This document shows positions 16,939 through 26,382 of a stretch of DNA of 64,000 bases, piece after piece (within the stretch, counting starts at the first letter, position 1; every line of letters starts with the position of its first letter). Origin of the DNA: Microbacterium oxydans (lineage in GTDB: Bacteria; Actinomycetota; Actinomycetes; Actinomycetales; Microbacteriaceae). The notes below the pieces were generated by a model. The model did not search any database, was not told the origin of the DNA, and saw nothing but the letters and a program-made list of their open reading frames with translations. The position numbers and the translations under genes are program-made. The stretch covers positions 620,001-684,000 of the forward strand of contig NZ_JYIW01000026.1 of assembly GCF_000956525.1 (NCBI RefSeq), in the 5' to 3' direction.

Positions 16939-16973
16939 TCGTGGAGCGTGGCCCGTCCGCGAGCGACGACGCT

Positions 16974-17840
16974 TCAGCGCAGGCGCCGCTGGCAGCGGGG
17001 GCAGTAATGGCTCGACCGGTTCATGAACGCCTCGCGGCGGATCGGGCCACCGCATCGAGGGCATGGCTCGCCGCCGCGTCCATAAGCGTTCAGCGAGTGA
17101 GCGAAGTAGCCGGCCTGTCCGTTGACGTTGACGTACTGCGCATCGAAGCTCGTGCCACCCTCGGCAAGGGCCTTGGCGAGCACGGATCGCACCTCGGCGA
17201 GGAGCCGGTGGACCGCGCGCGTCGACAGCAGATTGGCAGGGGACTCCGGGTGGATTCGAGAGGCCCAGAGGGACTCGTCGGCGTAGATGTTGCCGATTCC
17301 GCTGACGACGCCCTGATCGAGGAGCACGCGCTTGATCGCACTCGCCCGGTGCGCGAGCGCTGCTCGGAACCCGGCATCGTCGAACAGCGGGTCGAGCGGA
17401 TCACGAGCGATATGGCGCACCTGAGCGGGGATCTCCGTCGGACCGTCCATCACGAGCGAGTCAACGGCCAACGAGCCGAAGGTCCGCTGATCGGCGAACA
17501 CGATCGCAAGCTCGCCATGCGTCGGATGTTCGAGGCCGATGCGCACCCGTTCGTGTCGCTCCGGTCCAGCGTCCGGCGCACGCAACAGCATCTGACCGCT
17601 CATCCCGAGGTGCGCGATCAGCGCCGACTCCGGCGAATCCAGCGGCAGCCACAGGAACTTCCCGCGCCGAGACGCTCCGGTGAACGTGCGACCTTCGAGG
17701 CGCGAGACGAAATCCGCTGCGCCGGCGGCATGTCGGGTGAGCGCTCGTTCGTCGAACACGCTCACCGCAGTGATGACCGAACCGACGGCGGCCGGCGCGA
17801 GTCCGGCTCGCACGACCTCGACCTCTGGGAGTTCAGGCAC
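16974..17840 (-). CDS. mutM: Formamidopyrimidine-DNA glycosylase MutM/Fpg
   Basis: A 288-aa bifunctional DNA glycosylase/AP lyase that removes 8-oxoguanine. It begins [14 protein letters not shown] (Pro2 nucleophile, Glu3), contains the catalytic Lys region FLWLPLDS, the ribosome-like H2TH segment, and ends in a CPRC...CPRC zinc finger followed by QRRLR. The start codon overlaps the rnc stop by 8 bp, so the pair is coupled. Confidence 0.97.
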   Translation of the reverse strand: MPELPEVEVVRAGLAPAAVGSVITAVSVFDERALTRHAAGAADFVSRLEGRTFTGASRRGKFLWLPLDSPESALIAHLGMSGQMLLRAPDAGPERHERVRIGLEHPTHGELAIVFADQRTFGSLAVDSLVMDGPTEIPAQVRHIARDPLDPLFDDAGFRAALAHRASAIKRVLLDQGVVSGIGNIYADESLWASRIHPESPANLLSTRAVHRLLAEVRSVLAKALAEGGTSFDAQYVNVNGQAGYFAHSLNAYGRGGEPCPRCGGPIRREAFMNRSSHYCPRCQRRLR

Positions 17841-18525
17841 GCTCGTTGAGCGTGCGCCAGGCGCTGAGCGCCGCAGCCATCTCCGCAGTCTTCTTGCTGC
17901 TGCCGACGCCGCGCATGCTCACGTCGCCGACGATGACCGTCGCCGTGAACCGTCGCTCGTGATCGGGGCCGCTCGCCTCGATGATGTACTCGGGCGGGGT
18001 CGCCCCCACACGTGCAGCGAGCTCCTGCAGGCTCGTCTTCGGATCCATCGCAGCGCCGTAGCGTTCGGGGTCGGCAAGCAACGGAGCCGTGAGTCTGAGC
18101 ACGAGCTCGGTCGCGGCTTCCGGACCGGCGGACAGATACGTCGCGCCGATCACGGCCTCCATGGTGTCTGCGAGGATCGAGTCCTTGTCGCGACCGCCGG
18201 TCTGCTCTTCACCACGACCGAGCAGCAGGTGACTGCCGAGGTCGATGCCGCGGGCCACCTCCGCGAGGGCGATGGTCGAGACGACGCTTGCGCGCCGCTT
18301 CGCCAGCTGCCCCTCGGAGAGATCCGGGTGCGTGGTGAACAGCATCACCGTGACCGCCTGGCCGAGCACCGAGTCGCCGAGGAACTCCAGGCGCTCATTG
18401 TGCGGAATACCGCCGTGCTCGTAGGCATAGGAGCGGTGGGTCAAGGCCAACTCCAGAAGCTCCGCGTCGATATCGACGCGGAGCTTATCTGGGAGAGGTC
18501 TCGTCCCCCCGGGGACCTCGGTCAC
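17833..18525 (-). CDS. rnc: Ribonuclease III
   Basis: A 230-aa double-strand-specific RNase that processes rRNA and mRNA. The signature [12 protein letters not shown] and the second acidic cluster [12 protein letters not shown] hold the metal-binding residues; a C-terminal dsRNA-binding domain (about 160-228) ends with [18 protein letters not shown]. It lies in the usual order rpmF-rnc-mutM with 16 bp between rpmF and its start. Confidence 0.97.
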   Translation of the reverse strand: MTEVPGGTRPLPDKLRVDIDAELLELALTHRSYAYEHGGIPHNERLEFLGDSVLGQAVTVMLFTTHPDLSEGQLAKRRASVVSTIALAEVARGIDLGSHLLLGRGEEQTGGRDKDSILADTMEAVIGATYLSAGPEAATELVLRLTAPLLADPERYGAAMDPKTSLQELAARVGATPPEYIIEASGPDHERRFTATVIVGDVSMRGVGSSKKTAEMAAALSAWRTLNERA

Positions 18526-18541
18526 GATTGGTGGTCGTGAT

Positions 18542-18751
18542 TCAGACGTCTGCGACCTTGCGGCCCTTGTACTCGAGGAACAGCTCAGTGCCCTGCGAGT
18601 CGGTGACGACCTTGGCCTGGTGAGGACGGCTGTAGACGACCTGACCGTTCTCGATGGTCTTGACGAGGGCGACGGGAGCCGCCTTCCACTGCGCGCGGCG
18701 CGAGCGGGTGTTCGAACGGGAGACCTTACGCTTCGGGGGGTTACCAGCCAT
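18542..18751 (-). CDS. rpmF: 50S ribosomal protein L32
   Basis: A 69-aa basic protein with the L32 start [19 protein letters not shown]. It has no Cys pairs, so it is a zinc-independent version. It is preceded by the DUF177 gene with 2 bp between, the almost universal yceD-rpmF pairing, so expression is coupled. Confidence 0.96.
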   Translation of the reverse strand: MAGNPPKRKVSRSNTRSRRAQWKAAPVALVKTIENGQVVYSRPHQAKVVTDSQGTELFLEYKGRKVADV

Positions 18752-18753
18752 GA

Positions 18754-19314
18754 CTAGCTCTCTTCTTTCTCGGCGGCACGAGATTCATCCGTGCCGTCTT
18801 GGTCTGTGATCTGCTGGAGCGCGCTCCACCGAGGATCGATGGGAGCCGCCTGCTCCGTTCCGGTGCTCTCGGCCAGTCGTTCACCCGTTCTCGGGTCGAG
18901 ACCCGGGCAATCCGGCTGACACACCGGCTGAAAAGGAAGCGACAATACGGCCGCATCCCTGACGAGAGTTTCAAGATCCACGTGGTCGTCTTGAACCTCG
19001 AAGTCAGTTTCTTCCTCACCAGGATACGCGAAAAGCTCCTGGAACTCGACTTCGACGGGCCGAGTGATGTCGATCAGGCATCTTCCGCACACGCCGACGT
19101 ACTCCGCCTCGGCGTTTCCGGACACGAGAATGCCCTCGTGGACCGACTCCAGACGCACATCGAGATCGATCTCGCTGCCTGCCTCGATCGAGACGATGCC
19201 CTCGCCCCATCCTTCTTTCAGGGCCACGGAGAACTCATGTTCGCGCATCTCACCCGGACGTCGGACGATGTCGCGGACGGGGAGGATGAAAGGGCCGTTC
19301 AGTCGGGAGCGCAC
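18754..19314 (-). CDS. DUF177 (YceD) family protein
   Basis: A 186-aa acidic protein with the family pattern CGRCLIDITRPVEVEFQELF and a later CQPDCPGLDPRTG, two Cys pairs that probably bind zinc. YceD-family proteins are linked to 23S rRNA maturation and are nearly always next to rpmF. The start is GTG 19314 (MRSRLNGPFILPVRD) with GGAGAG just upstream. The C-terminal tail is acidic. Confidence 0.93.
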   Translation of the reverse strand: MRSRLNGPFILPVRDIVRRPGEMREHEFSVALKEGWGEGIVSIEAGSEIDLDVRLESVHEGILVSGNAEAEYVGVCGRCLIDITRPVEVEFQELFAYPGEEETDFEVQDDHVDLETLVRDAAVLSLPFQPVCQPDCPGLDPRTGERLAESTGTEQAAPIDPRWSALQQITDQDGTDESRAAEKEES

Positions 19315-19364
19315 CTCTCCATGCTACCGGCTCCCCCTGGGCAGGGCCTCAGGGGCGTCTGTGA

Positions 19365-19862
19365 TCAGAGGCCGCGCGAACCGGTGTCGAGGAAGGCAGC
19401 CACAGCCGGAGGGACGAACGGAGACACGTCTCCCCCGAGCGAGGCGACCTGTCGGACCAGCGAGCTCGACACCATCGCGTGCGAAGGGTCGGGCAGCAGG
19501 AACACGGTCTCGATGCCGGCGAGGTGTCGGTTCACGATCGCCATCGGCGACTCGTAGGCCACGTCGATCTGCGAGCGGATGCCCTTCACGAGCACGCCGG
19601 CGTTCACATCCCGGGCATAGTCGACGAGCAGACCCATGCTCCACGATCCGATCACGATGTTGCCGGTCATGCCGTCGTCTTCGATCGACCGTTCCAGCAG
19701 CTCGAGTCGATGTGTGATCGGCAGCATCGCTTCCTTGCCGGGGTTGTGCACCACCAGCACGTGCAACTCGTCGAACAGACCGGCTGCTCGTCGGATCACA
19801 TCGAGATGACCCAAGGTCGGCGGATCGAAGGAACCCGGGACGACGGCGATCCGGCTGCTCAT
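19365..19862 (-). CDS. coaD: Phosphopantetheine adenylyltransferase
   Basis: A 165-aa nucleotidyltransferase that makes dephospho-CoA from 4'-phosphopantetheine and ATP. The start shows [13 protein letters not shown] with the (T/H)xGH nucleotide motif, and the C-terminal part the SSSLVR motif. Length is standard. It precedes the DUF177-rpmF-rnc-mutM series on the same strand. Confidence 0.97.
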   Translation of the reverse strand: MSSRIAVVPGSFDPPTLGHLDVIRRAAGLFDELHVLVVHNPGKEAMLPITHRLELLERSIEDDGMTGNIVIGSWSMGLLVDYARDVNAGVLVKGIRSQIDVAYESPMAIVNRHLAGIETVFLLPDPSHAMVSSSLVRQVASLGGDVSPFVPPAVAAFLDTGSRGL

Positions 19863-19915
19863 TGCACCAGCCTAGGGCACACCCGATCTCCGGACGCCGA
19901 GTCGGTCACGGAGCG

Positions 19916-22096
19916 TCAGTTCTTCGCGAGCGCGGCACGATCCTCGTCGCTGACGCGGCGGCCGATGACGTCGCGGAGTCCGTCGTGACGAGCAAGCTCG
20001 GGATCGTCGTCGAGAATCGCTTCTGCGATCTCCCTGGCGGCGGCGATCAACCCCGCGTCCTTCACGACGCGCAGCAGCTTGAGCGATGAGCGCACGCCGG
20101 CCTGTGCGGCACCGAGCACGTCGCCCTCACCACGGAGCTCGAGGTCGACCTCCGCCAGTGCGAAGCCGTCGAGTGTCGCGGCGACGGCCTCGACACGCTC
20201 CCGGGCGAGCGAGTCGGCCTCGGCTTCGGTGACCAGCAGGCAGAGGCCGGGCACACCGCCACGGCCGACACGACCGCGCAGTTGATGGAGCTGGGAGACG
20301 CCGAAGCGATCGGCGTCGAGCACGATCATGGTGGAGGCATTCGGCACATCGACGCCGACCTCGATCACGGTCGTCGCGACCAGCAGGTCGATCTCACCGC
20401 GCGCGAACGCCTGCATCACGGCGTCCTTCTCGTCTGATGGCATGCGCCCGTGCAGCACGGCTCTGCGGACGCCGCCCAGCTTCGGATGCGTCGCGAGCAC
20501 CTCGTCGAGCTGCACGACGCCCCACCGCGGTCCGCTGGCTCCCTCTGGGGCGACCACGGGAACCGCGGGCTCGGCCTGCTCGGCAGGCTTCTTGGTCGTG
20601 TCGATCGCCGCGCACACCGCGAACACCTGTCGCCCCTGGGCGATCTCCTCGGCCGCGCGCTCCCAGACGCGGTTGAACCACCCCGGATGTTCGGCCAACG
20701 GCGCCACGAACGACTCGATCCCGGCGCGCCCGACCGGCATGGTGCGGATCACGGACGTGTCGAGATCGCCGAAGACGGTCATCGCGACGGTCCGCGGGAT
20801 CGGCGTGGCGGTCAGGACGAGGGCGTGCGGACTCGAACCCTTCGCGCGCAGCGCCTCGCGCTGCTCGACGCCGAATCGGTGCTGCTCATCGACCACGACC
20901 AGACCGAGGTCGGCGAACGTGGTCTTCTCGCCGAGGAGCGCGTGCGTGCCCACGACGATCAGCGCCTGTCCGGAGGCCACGCGCAGTGCGGCCTTGCGGC
21001 GCTCAGCGGCCGGCATCTGGCCGGTGAGGAGGGTCGGCATCACCAGTGGAGCGAGCTGCGGACCGAGCATCTTCGCGATCGAGCGCAGGTGCTGCCCGGC
21101 GAGCACCTCGGTCGGTGCGATCAGCGCCGCCTGTCCCCCGCTCTCGGCGACCTGCAGCATGGCCCGGAGCGCCACGAGCGTCTTTCCGGATCCGACCTCT
21201 CCCTGCACCAGTCGATTCATCGGCCACGTGCCGACGAGGTCAGCCGCGATCTGCGCGCCGACCGTCTGCTGGTCCGGGGTGAGGGTGTACGGCAGCATCG
21301 CGTCGAAGCGCTCCAGCAGCCCGCCAGGTGAGGCGCTGCGTGCAGTGGCCGACAGTGCACGAACGGCAGCCCGCTGCTGCAGCAGCGCAGTCTGCAGAGT
21401 GAGCGCCTCGTGCATGCGAAGCGTGCGAACGGCCGGATCGATGTCGTTCTTCGTCCGAGGGCGGTGGATCCGCTCCAGCGCCTCCGGGGCGGTCAGCAGG
21501 TCCTCCTGCACCCGGACCGCTTCTGGCAGCGGGTCGGGGACGTCTGCGAGATCGTCGAGCACTCGACCGATGAGGCGGGCGATCTGCCAGGTCTGCAGCG
21601 TGGACGTGGCCGGGTAGATGGGGATCGGCACTGCGGCCCTGGCATCGGCACGGCGGCGTGCTGCGTCCTCATCATCGAACAGCTCGTACTCGGGGTGCGA
21701 GAACTGCGTCGTGTTGTTGAACATGCCGACCTTGCCGGAGAACACCCCACGGCGGCCGACGGCGAGGTCTTTCGCCCGCCACTCGGCAGCTCCGACGTTC
21801 TTCGCGAAGAAGGTCAGCGACATCCGCCCGATGCCGTCACCGATGATCACCTCGACCATCGCACCGGGCCGATTGCGCATGCGTCGGAAGCTCGACGACA
21901 GCACCTCGGCGACGATCGTGACCGTCTCACCGATCGGCAGATCGCGGATCGGGGTGAGTTCGCCCGGATCGGCGTAGCGGCGTGGATAGTGCGCGAGCAG
22001 ATCGCCGACCGAGCTCATGCCGAACGCACGATCGAGGGTCTTGGCCGGGGCCGTGCCGAGGGCCTCGTCCAGCGACGAATCGAGCGTGAGCGACAT
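19916..22096 (-). CDS. recG: ATP-dependent DNA helicase RecG
   Basis: A 726-aa branch-migration helicase for stalled forks and recombination. An N-terminal OB-fold wedge domain (about 50-160) is followed by the helicase core: Q-type segment LTPDQQ, Walker A GEVGSGKT, DEQH box VVDEQHRFG, TATPIPRT, and QLRGRVGRGG in the second RecA fold. It is divergent from rsmD with 61 bp between the starts. Confidence 0.97.
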   Translation of the reverse strand: MSLTLDSSLDEALGTAPAKTLDRAFGMSSVGDLLAHYPRRYADPGELTPIRDLPIGETVTIVAEVLSSSFRRMRNRPGAMVEVIIGDGIGRMSLTFFAKNVGAAEWRAKDLAVGRRGVFSGKVGMFNNTTQFSHPEYELFDDEDAARRRADARAAVPIPIYPATSTLQTWQIARLIGRVLDDLADVPDPLPEAVRVQEDLLTAPEALERIHRPRTKNDIDPAVRTLRMHEALTLQTALLQQRAAVRALSATARSASPGGLLERFDAMLPYTLTPDQQTVGAQIAADLVGTWPMNRLVQGEVGSGKTLVALRAMLQVAESGGQAALIAPTEVLAGQHLRSIAKMLGPQLAPLVMPTLLTGQMPAAERRKAALRVASGQALIVVGTHALLGEKTTFADLGLVVVDEQHRFGVEQREALRAKGSSPHALVLTATPIPRTVAMTVFGDLDTSVIRTMPVGRAGIESFVAPLAEHPGWFNRVWERAAEEIAQGRQVFAVCAAIDTTKKPAEQAEPAVPVVAPEGASGPRWGVVQLDEVLATHPKLGGVRRAVLHGRMPSDEKDAVMQAFARGEIDLLVATTVIEVGVDVPNASTMIVLDADRFGVSQLHQLRGRVGRGGVPGLCLLVTEAEADSLARERVEAVAATLDGFALAEVDLELRGEGDVLGAAQAGVRSSLKLLRVVKDAGLIAAAREIAEAILDDDPELARHDGLRDVIGRRVSDEDRAALAKN

Positions 22097-22157
22097 GCTC
22101 CGAGTCTAGAGAACGCCGCGGACACCCCGACCCGCTCGCGGTCGGTATCGTGTTCGG

Positions 22158-22763
22158 GTGACCAGGATCATCTCCGGCAGCGCCGGCGGCGCCCGACTCG
22201 ACGTCCCGAACGCCGGCACCCGGCCCACCAGCGACCGCGTGCGCGAGTCCCTGTTCGGTGCACTCGACGCGGCGGACGCGATCGAGGGAGCGCGAGTGCT
22301 CGACCTCTACGCGGGCTCAGGAGCCCTCGGGCTCGAGTCGCTCAGCCGGGGCGCGTCGAGCGTCGAGCTCGTCGAGAGCGGACGCGCTGCCGCCGCGGTG
22401 ATCCGTCGGAATGCCGCGACCGTGGCACGAGCGGGGAAACTGCCGACCGCACGAGTGCACGAGAGCGCCGTGCGACCGTACCTGCAGCGTGCAAGCGGCC
22501 CGTTCGATCTCGTCTTCACCGATCCGCCGTACGACCTCGACGACGCCGCGATGGACGGCGACCTGCAGCTGCTCGCACCCCTGCTCTCGTCGGACGCGCT
22601 CGTCGTGGTGGAACGCGCGAAGCGGTCGACCGCGCCCGACCTGGCATCGGCCGGCCTCGAACTGATCCGGGAGAAGAGCTACGGCGACACCACCCTGTGG
22701 TGGGCGACGCCGGCGCGCGGCGGCAGCGAGACTCAGCCGGACGCCGAGTCCCAGTCGCGGTAA
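22158..22763 (+). CDS. rsmD: 16S rRNA m2G966 methyltransferase RsmD
   Basis: A 201-aa methyltransferase with a GTG start (MTRIISGSAGG). The SAM motif VLDLYAGSGALGLESLSRGA and the catalytic TDPPYDL are clear. The 3' end overlaps the convergent thiL by 31 bp, so the two transcripts are antisense there. It is commonly next to recG and coaD. Confidence 0.95.
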   Translation: MTRIISGSAGGARLDVPNAGTRPTSDRVRESLFGALDAADAIEGARVLDLYAGSGALGLESLSRGASSVELVESGRAAAAVIRRNAATVARAGKLPTARVHESAVRPYLQRASGPFDLVFTDPPYDLDDAAMDGDLQLLAPLLSSDALVVVERAKRSTAPDLASAGLELIREKSYGDTTLWWATPARGGSETQPDAESQSR

Positions 22764-23728
22764 GGGTCCCAGCCGCTCACATCGACCGGCTCGTCGTCGC
22801 ACAGCAGTGCCACCGGTCCCTGCTCGCACACCTCGCCGATCACGCGGAATCCAGGGGGAAGGATGCCCTCGGGGAAGGTGGCGAGCAGCGCGTGGTCCTC
22901 GCCGCCGGCCAGTGCGCCAGTCGGGTCGGCGCCCAGTGCAGCACTGTCGAGGGCGAGGGTGACCCGCGATGCCTCGGCCAAGCGTCCCGCATCGAGTGCC
23001 AGCCCGTCGGAGACGTCCATCATCGCCGTCGCGCCCGCTGTCGATGCCACGGGGCCGAGTCCGATCGGAGGCGACGGCCGCAGCTGCGCGTCGACCGCGC
23101 CCCGCTCTCCCGGTCCGAGCCTCGATGCGTCGACGGGCACGGGCGCCCCGTCTTCGGTGAACCGGCCGAACAGGATGCCGAGCCCGCGCGCGGCATGACC
23201 GAGCTCACCCGCCACAGCGACCACGTCACCGGGGCGCGCACCGGCACGGGTCACGGCGCGTCGACCACCCAGATCGCCGAGCGCCGTCACGGCCACCGTG
23301 AGCACGTCCGAGGTGGTCAGGTCGCCTCCGACGACCGCGCACCCCGGCGCGAGGGCGTCGCAGGCGTCGCGGAACCCGTCGGCCAGCCGTTCGACGAACG
23401 ACAGGCGCAGATCGCGCGGGATCGCGAGGGCGACCAGCAGGGCGGTCGGGGTCGCACCCATCGCGGCCACATCGGCGAGGTTCACGGCCGCCGCCTTCCA
23501 GCCGAGGTCGTAGCCGTTCGTCCACGCGAGCCGGAAGTCGGGGCCGTGCACGAGGGTGTCGGTCGTCGCGACGACCGTGCCCGATGGTGCGGCGATCACG
23601 GCCGCATCGTCGCCGGGGCCGATCAGTGTGTGCGTCGCCGGCGCCGTCCGCGACAGGATCGCGTGCAGGATGGTGCCTTCGGAGAGATCGCCGAGGCGCG
23701 GATCATCGGCTTCGGGTCGGGAGGACAT
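22733..23728 (-). CDS. thiL: Thiamine-monophosphate kinase
   Basis: A 331-aa AIR-synthase-fold kinase that forms thiamine diphosphate. Conserved stretches: IGPGDDAAVI, ATTDTLVHGPDF, VGGDLTTSD and MDVSDGLALDAGRLAEAS. ATG 23728 (MSSRPEADD) is chosen over the longer open frame because the added 88 residues are basic and overlap the divergent lipoprotein gene. It converges on rsmD. Confidence 0.95.
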   Translation of the reverse strand: MSSRPEADDPRLGDLSEGTILHAILSRTAPATHTLIGPGDDAAVIAAPSGTVVATTDTLVHGPDFRLAWTNGYDLGWKAAAVNLADVAAMGATPTALLVALAIPRDLRLSFVERLADGFRDACDALAPGCAVVGGDLTTSDVLTVAVTALGDLGGRRAVTRAGARPGDVVAVAGELGHAARGLGILFGRFTEDGAPVPVDASRLGPGERGAVDAQLRPSPPIGLGPVASTAGATAMMDVSDGLALDAGRLAEASRVTLALDSAALGADPTGALAGGEDHALLATFPEGILPPGFRVIGEVCEQGPVALLCDDEPVDVSGWDPYRDWDSASG

Positions 23729-23751
23729 GCTGTCAAAGGTAGCCTGGAAGC

Positions 23752-24234
23752 ATGTCCCGTCTTCACCGTCTCGCAGCCGCCGGTGCTGCGCTGACCGCGG
23801 TCGCGTTGCTCTCCGGCTGCTCGACCACGGTGCATCTCGAACCTGCGGCCGACGCGAACAATCCGGTCTGCGCCGCGGTGTCCGTGCTGCTCCCCGAGAA
23901 CGTCGGCGGCTTCGACCGAGTGTGGACCGATGCGCAGGCCACCGGCGCCTGGGGCGACCCGACGATCGTGCTCCGTTGCGGCGTCGAACCACCGGCGCCG
24001 TCAGCGCTCGTGTGCACCACGCTCGGTGGCATCGACTGGCTCGTGCTCGACCAGGAGGACACCAGGCAGCGTCTCGTGACGTACGGTCGCGACCCCGCGA
24101 TCGAGGTCAACATCAAGCGCGGCGAGGAGATCGACTTCGGGACGATCGTCGACAAGCTCTCGAAGAGCATCCAGTCCGGGCTCTCCCCCGCGACCGCGAA
24201 GTGCACGGATCGCGTCGAGTTCCCCGTCGGCTGA
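23752..24234 (+). CDS. DUF3515 lipoprotein
   Basis: A 160-aa exported lipoprotein: the basic, hydrophobic signal ends in the lipobox LSGC (Cys 23). The following domain with NNPVCAAV, LRCGVEPPAPSA and FGTIVDKLSKSIQ matches the actinobacterial DUF3515 family, often next to ddl, thiL or rsmD. Five further Cys may form disulfides outside the membrane. Function is unknown. Confidence 0.88.
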   Translation: MSRLHRLAAAGAALTAVALLSGCSTTVHLEPAADANNPVCAAVSVLLPENVGGFDRVWTDAQATGAWGDPTIVLRCGVEPPAPSALVCTTLGGIDWLVLDQEDTRQRLVTYGRDPAIEVNIKRGEEIDFGTIVDKLSKSIQSGLSPATAKCTDRVEFPVG

Positions 24235-24253
24235 GCCTCAGGGAACTCGACGC
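24212..24253. terminator. Terminator between DUF3515 gene and ddl
   Basis: GCGTCGAGTTCCC (24212-24224) is the exact reverse complement of GGGAACTCGACGC (24241-24253). It overlaps the lipoprotein stop codon and lies before the ddl stop, serving convergent genes. Confidence 0.7.
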
Positions 24254-24260
24254 CTGATCC

Positions 24261-25343
24261 TCAGCGCCGCAGACCCGCCTCGATGAGCTCGGAGATCAGG
24301 TCGCCGTAGCTGAGACCCGATGCGACCCAGCACTTCGGGAACATCGAGATCGGCGTGAACCCGGGCATGGTGTTCAGCTCGTTGACGACGAGACCGCCGT
24401 CGGGCGTCAGGAACATGTCGACCCGTGCGAGACCGCGTCCGTCGACCGCATCGAAGGCGCGAACGCCCGCATCCTGGATCGCGGCGAGCTCCTCGTGGCT
24501 GACCTCGGCGGGGCAGACCACGTCGACGCCGTCACCGCCGAGGTACTTGCCCTCGAAGTCGTAGAACCCGCGCGCGGTCAGCACGATCTCTCCAGGGAGC
24601 GAGGCACGGGTGCCGTCGGCGGTCTCGAGGATCGCGACCTCGATCTCACGCCCGGACACACCGGTCTCGATCAGCACCTTCTCGTCCTCCGCGAAGGCGA
24701 TGGCGATGGCTGCGTCGAGCTCGTCGAGCGCCTCGACCTTCGAGACACCGACACTCGAGCCGGCGCGAGCAGGCTTGACGAACAGCGGGAGACCGAGCTC
24801 GGCCGCCGAGGCTCGCACGGCTGCGGCATCCGCATCCCACTGCCGGCGTCTCACCGTCACCCACGGGGCCACCGCGAGGCCGGCCGCCTGCAGTGCGATC
24901 TTCATGAAGTGCTTGTCCATGCAGAGCGCGGAGTCGAGCACACCGCCGCCCGCGTACGGCACCTCGAGGGTGTCGAAGTAGCCCTGGATCGTGCCGTCCT
25001 CACCGTGCGGGCCATGCAGGATCGGCAGCACGACGTCGATCTCGCCGAGGTCTTCGACGGAGCCGTCGGCACGCACGACTCGCAGTGTGCGGTCGCCGCC
25101 GGGCTCCGGCCACCGCACGCGGCTGCCGTTGTCGACGACCTCCGGCAGATGCTCGGCATCCAGCGGGAACTTCGCCGGCTCGTCGTCCTCGAGGACGAAC
25201 GCTCCTTCACGGGTGATCCCGACCGGGATCACGGCGTAGCGGTCGCGGTCAATCGCGCCCAGCACGCCCCCCGCCGTTGCGGAACTGATCGAATGCTCGC
25301 TGGAGCGCCCTCCGAAGAGCACCACCACCGTCTGCTTGTCCAT
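24261..25343 (-). CDS. ddl: D-alanine--D-alanine ligase
   Basis: A 360-aa ATP-grasp ligase of peptidoglycan precursor synthesis. It begins VVVLFGGRSSEHSIS, has HGPHGEDGTIQGYFDTLEVPYAG, the ATP-grasp VKPARAGSSVGVSK, and the C-terminal MPGFTPISMFPKCW. The start overlaps the 3' part of gpsA by 95 bp in another frame. Confidence 0.96.
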   Translation of the reverse strand: MDKQTVVVLFGGRSSEHSISSATAGGVLGAIDRDRYAVIPVGITREGAFVLEDDEPAKFPLDAEHLPEVVDNGSRVRWPEPGGDRTLRVVRADGSVEDLGEIDVVLPILHGPHGEDGTIQGYFDTLEVPYAGGGVLDSALCMDKHFMKIALQAAGLAVAPWVTVRRRQWDADAAAVRASAAELGLPLFVKPARAGSSVGVSKVEALDELDAAIAIAFAEDEKVLIETGVSGREIEVAILETADGTRASLPGEIVLTARGFYDFEGKYLGGDGVDVVCPAEVSHEELAAIQDAGVRAFDAVDGRGLARVDMFLTPDGGLVVNELNTMPGFTPISMFPKCWVASGLSYGDLISELIEAGLRR

Positions 25344-26382
25344 GGTTGGTCCTCTCCCCTTGCGGGGTGTCGTCGTCCGTCGTCAGGTGGGGGGCGATGT
25401 CACGGGGATCCATCTTGCCATCGAGCACCATCTTCACCTGCTCGACGATCGGCATGTCCACTTCGGATTCGCGCGCGAGCTGCAGCACCGGTGCGACGGA
25501 CGCGAGGCCCTCCGCGGTCTGCTGCATCTGCTTCACGACGTCCTGGAAGCTGTAGCCCTGTCCGAGCAGCCGCCCGGCGGTGTTGTTCCGGCTCAGCGGC
25601 GATTGGCACGTCGCGATCAGGTCGCCGAGCCCGGCCAGCCCCTGGAGCGTCTCGGGGTGCGCGCCGTTCGCGACCGCGAAATCGGTCATCTCCACGAGGC
25701 CGCGCGTGATGATCGATGCCTTGGTGTTCTCGCCGTAGCCGACGCCGTCGACGATGCCGATCGCGACCGCGATCAGGTTCTTCAGCACGCCGCCGAACTC
25801 GGTGCCGATGACGTCGGTGTTCACGAAGGTGCGGAAGTAGCTGTTCCGAGCGGCCCGTGCGACGATCTCCGCCGTCTCCTGGCTGCGCGAGGAGATCACT
25901 GCGGCCGTCGGCTGCTCCCGAGCGATCTCGAGTGCGAGGTTCGGACCGGATGCCACGGCGATGCGGTCGGGATCGCAGCGGAGCTCCTGCTGGATCACCT
26001 GGCTCATGCGCAGCCCAGTGTCGCGCTCGACACCCTTCATCAGGCTCACGATCTTCGCATCGCTGTCGGCGAGCAGTGGCCGCAGCGCTTTGAGGTTCTC
26101 TCGCAGCGACTGGCTCGGCACCGAGAGGTACACCTGCTCAACGCCGTCGAGCGCCGTCGAGAGCTCGTGCGTCGCGGCCATCGACCGGGGCAGGTTGATC
26201 CCCGGAAGGTAGCGGGAGTTGCGCTTCGCTTCGTTGATCTCCTGCGCGAGCTCGGCACGCCGCGCCCACATCGTGACCTGCGCGCCGCCGTCGGCGAGGA
26301 TCTTGCCGAAGGTGGTGCCCCAGCTGCCGGAGCCGATGACGGTCGCTCTCGGACCCGTCTGCACGATCTTCTTAGGAGTCAA
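25249..26382 (-). CDS. gpsA: Glycerol-3-phosphate dehydrogenase [NAD(P)+]
   Basis: A 377-aa enzyme that makes sn-glycerol 3-phosphate for phospholipids. Rossmann motif VIGSGSWGTTFG, the catalytic Lys region GVLKNLIAVAIGI and NTKASIITRG are present. The start is TTG 26382, overlapping the plsC-like gene stop, with GGAG upstream. The frame runs 95 bp into ddl, giving a Gly/Arg-rich tail about 35 residues longer than usual for the family. Confidence 0.93.
   Translation of the reverse strand: MTPKKIVQTGPRATVIGSGSWGTTFGKILADGGAQVTMWARRAELAQEINEAKRNSRYLPGINLPRSMAATHELSTALDGVEQVYLSVPSQSLRENLKALRPLLADSDAKIVSLMKGVERDTGLRMSQVIQQELRCDPDRIAVASGPNLALEIAREQPTAAVISSRSQETAEIVARAARNSYFRTFVNTDVIGTEFGGVLKNLIAVAIGIVDGVGYGENTKASIITRGLVEMTDFAVANGAHPETLQGLAGLGDLIATCQSPLSRNNTAGRLLGQGYSFQDVVKQMQQTAEGLASVAPVLQLARESEVDMPIVEQVKMVLDGKMDPRDIAPHLTTDDDTPQGERTNHGQADGGGALRRALQRAFDQFRNGGGRAGRD

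Noticed and set aside
12721..23740. Frequent GCGGATGC/GCATCCGC words as a dispersed repeat family
   Set aside because: They are mostly in frame, encode Ala-Asp/His-Pro pairs and reflect codon preference; no longer repeat unit.
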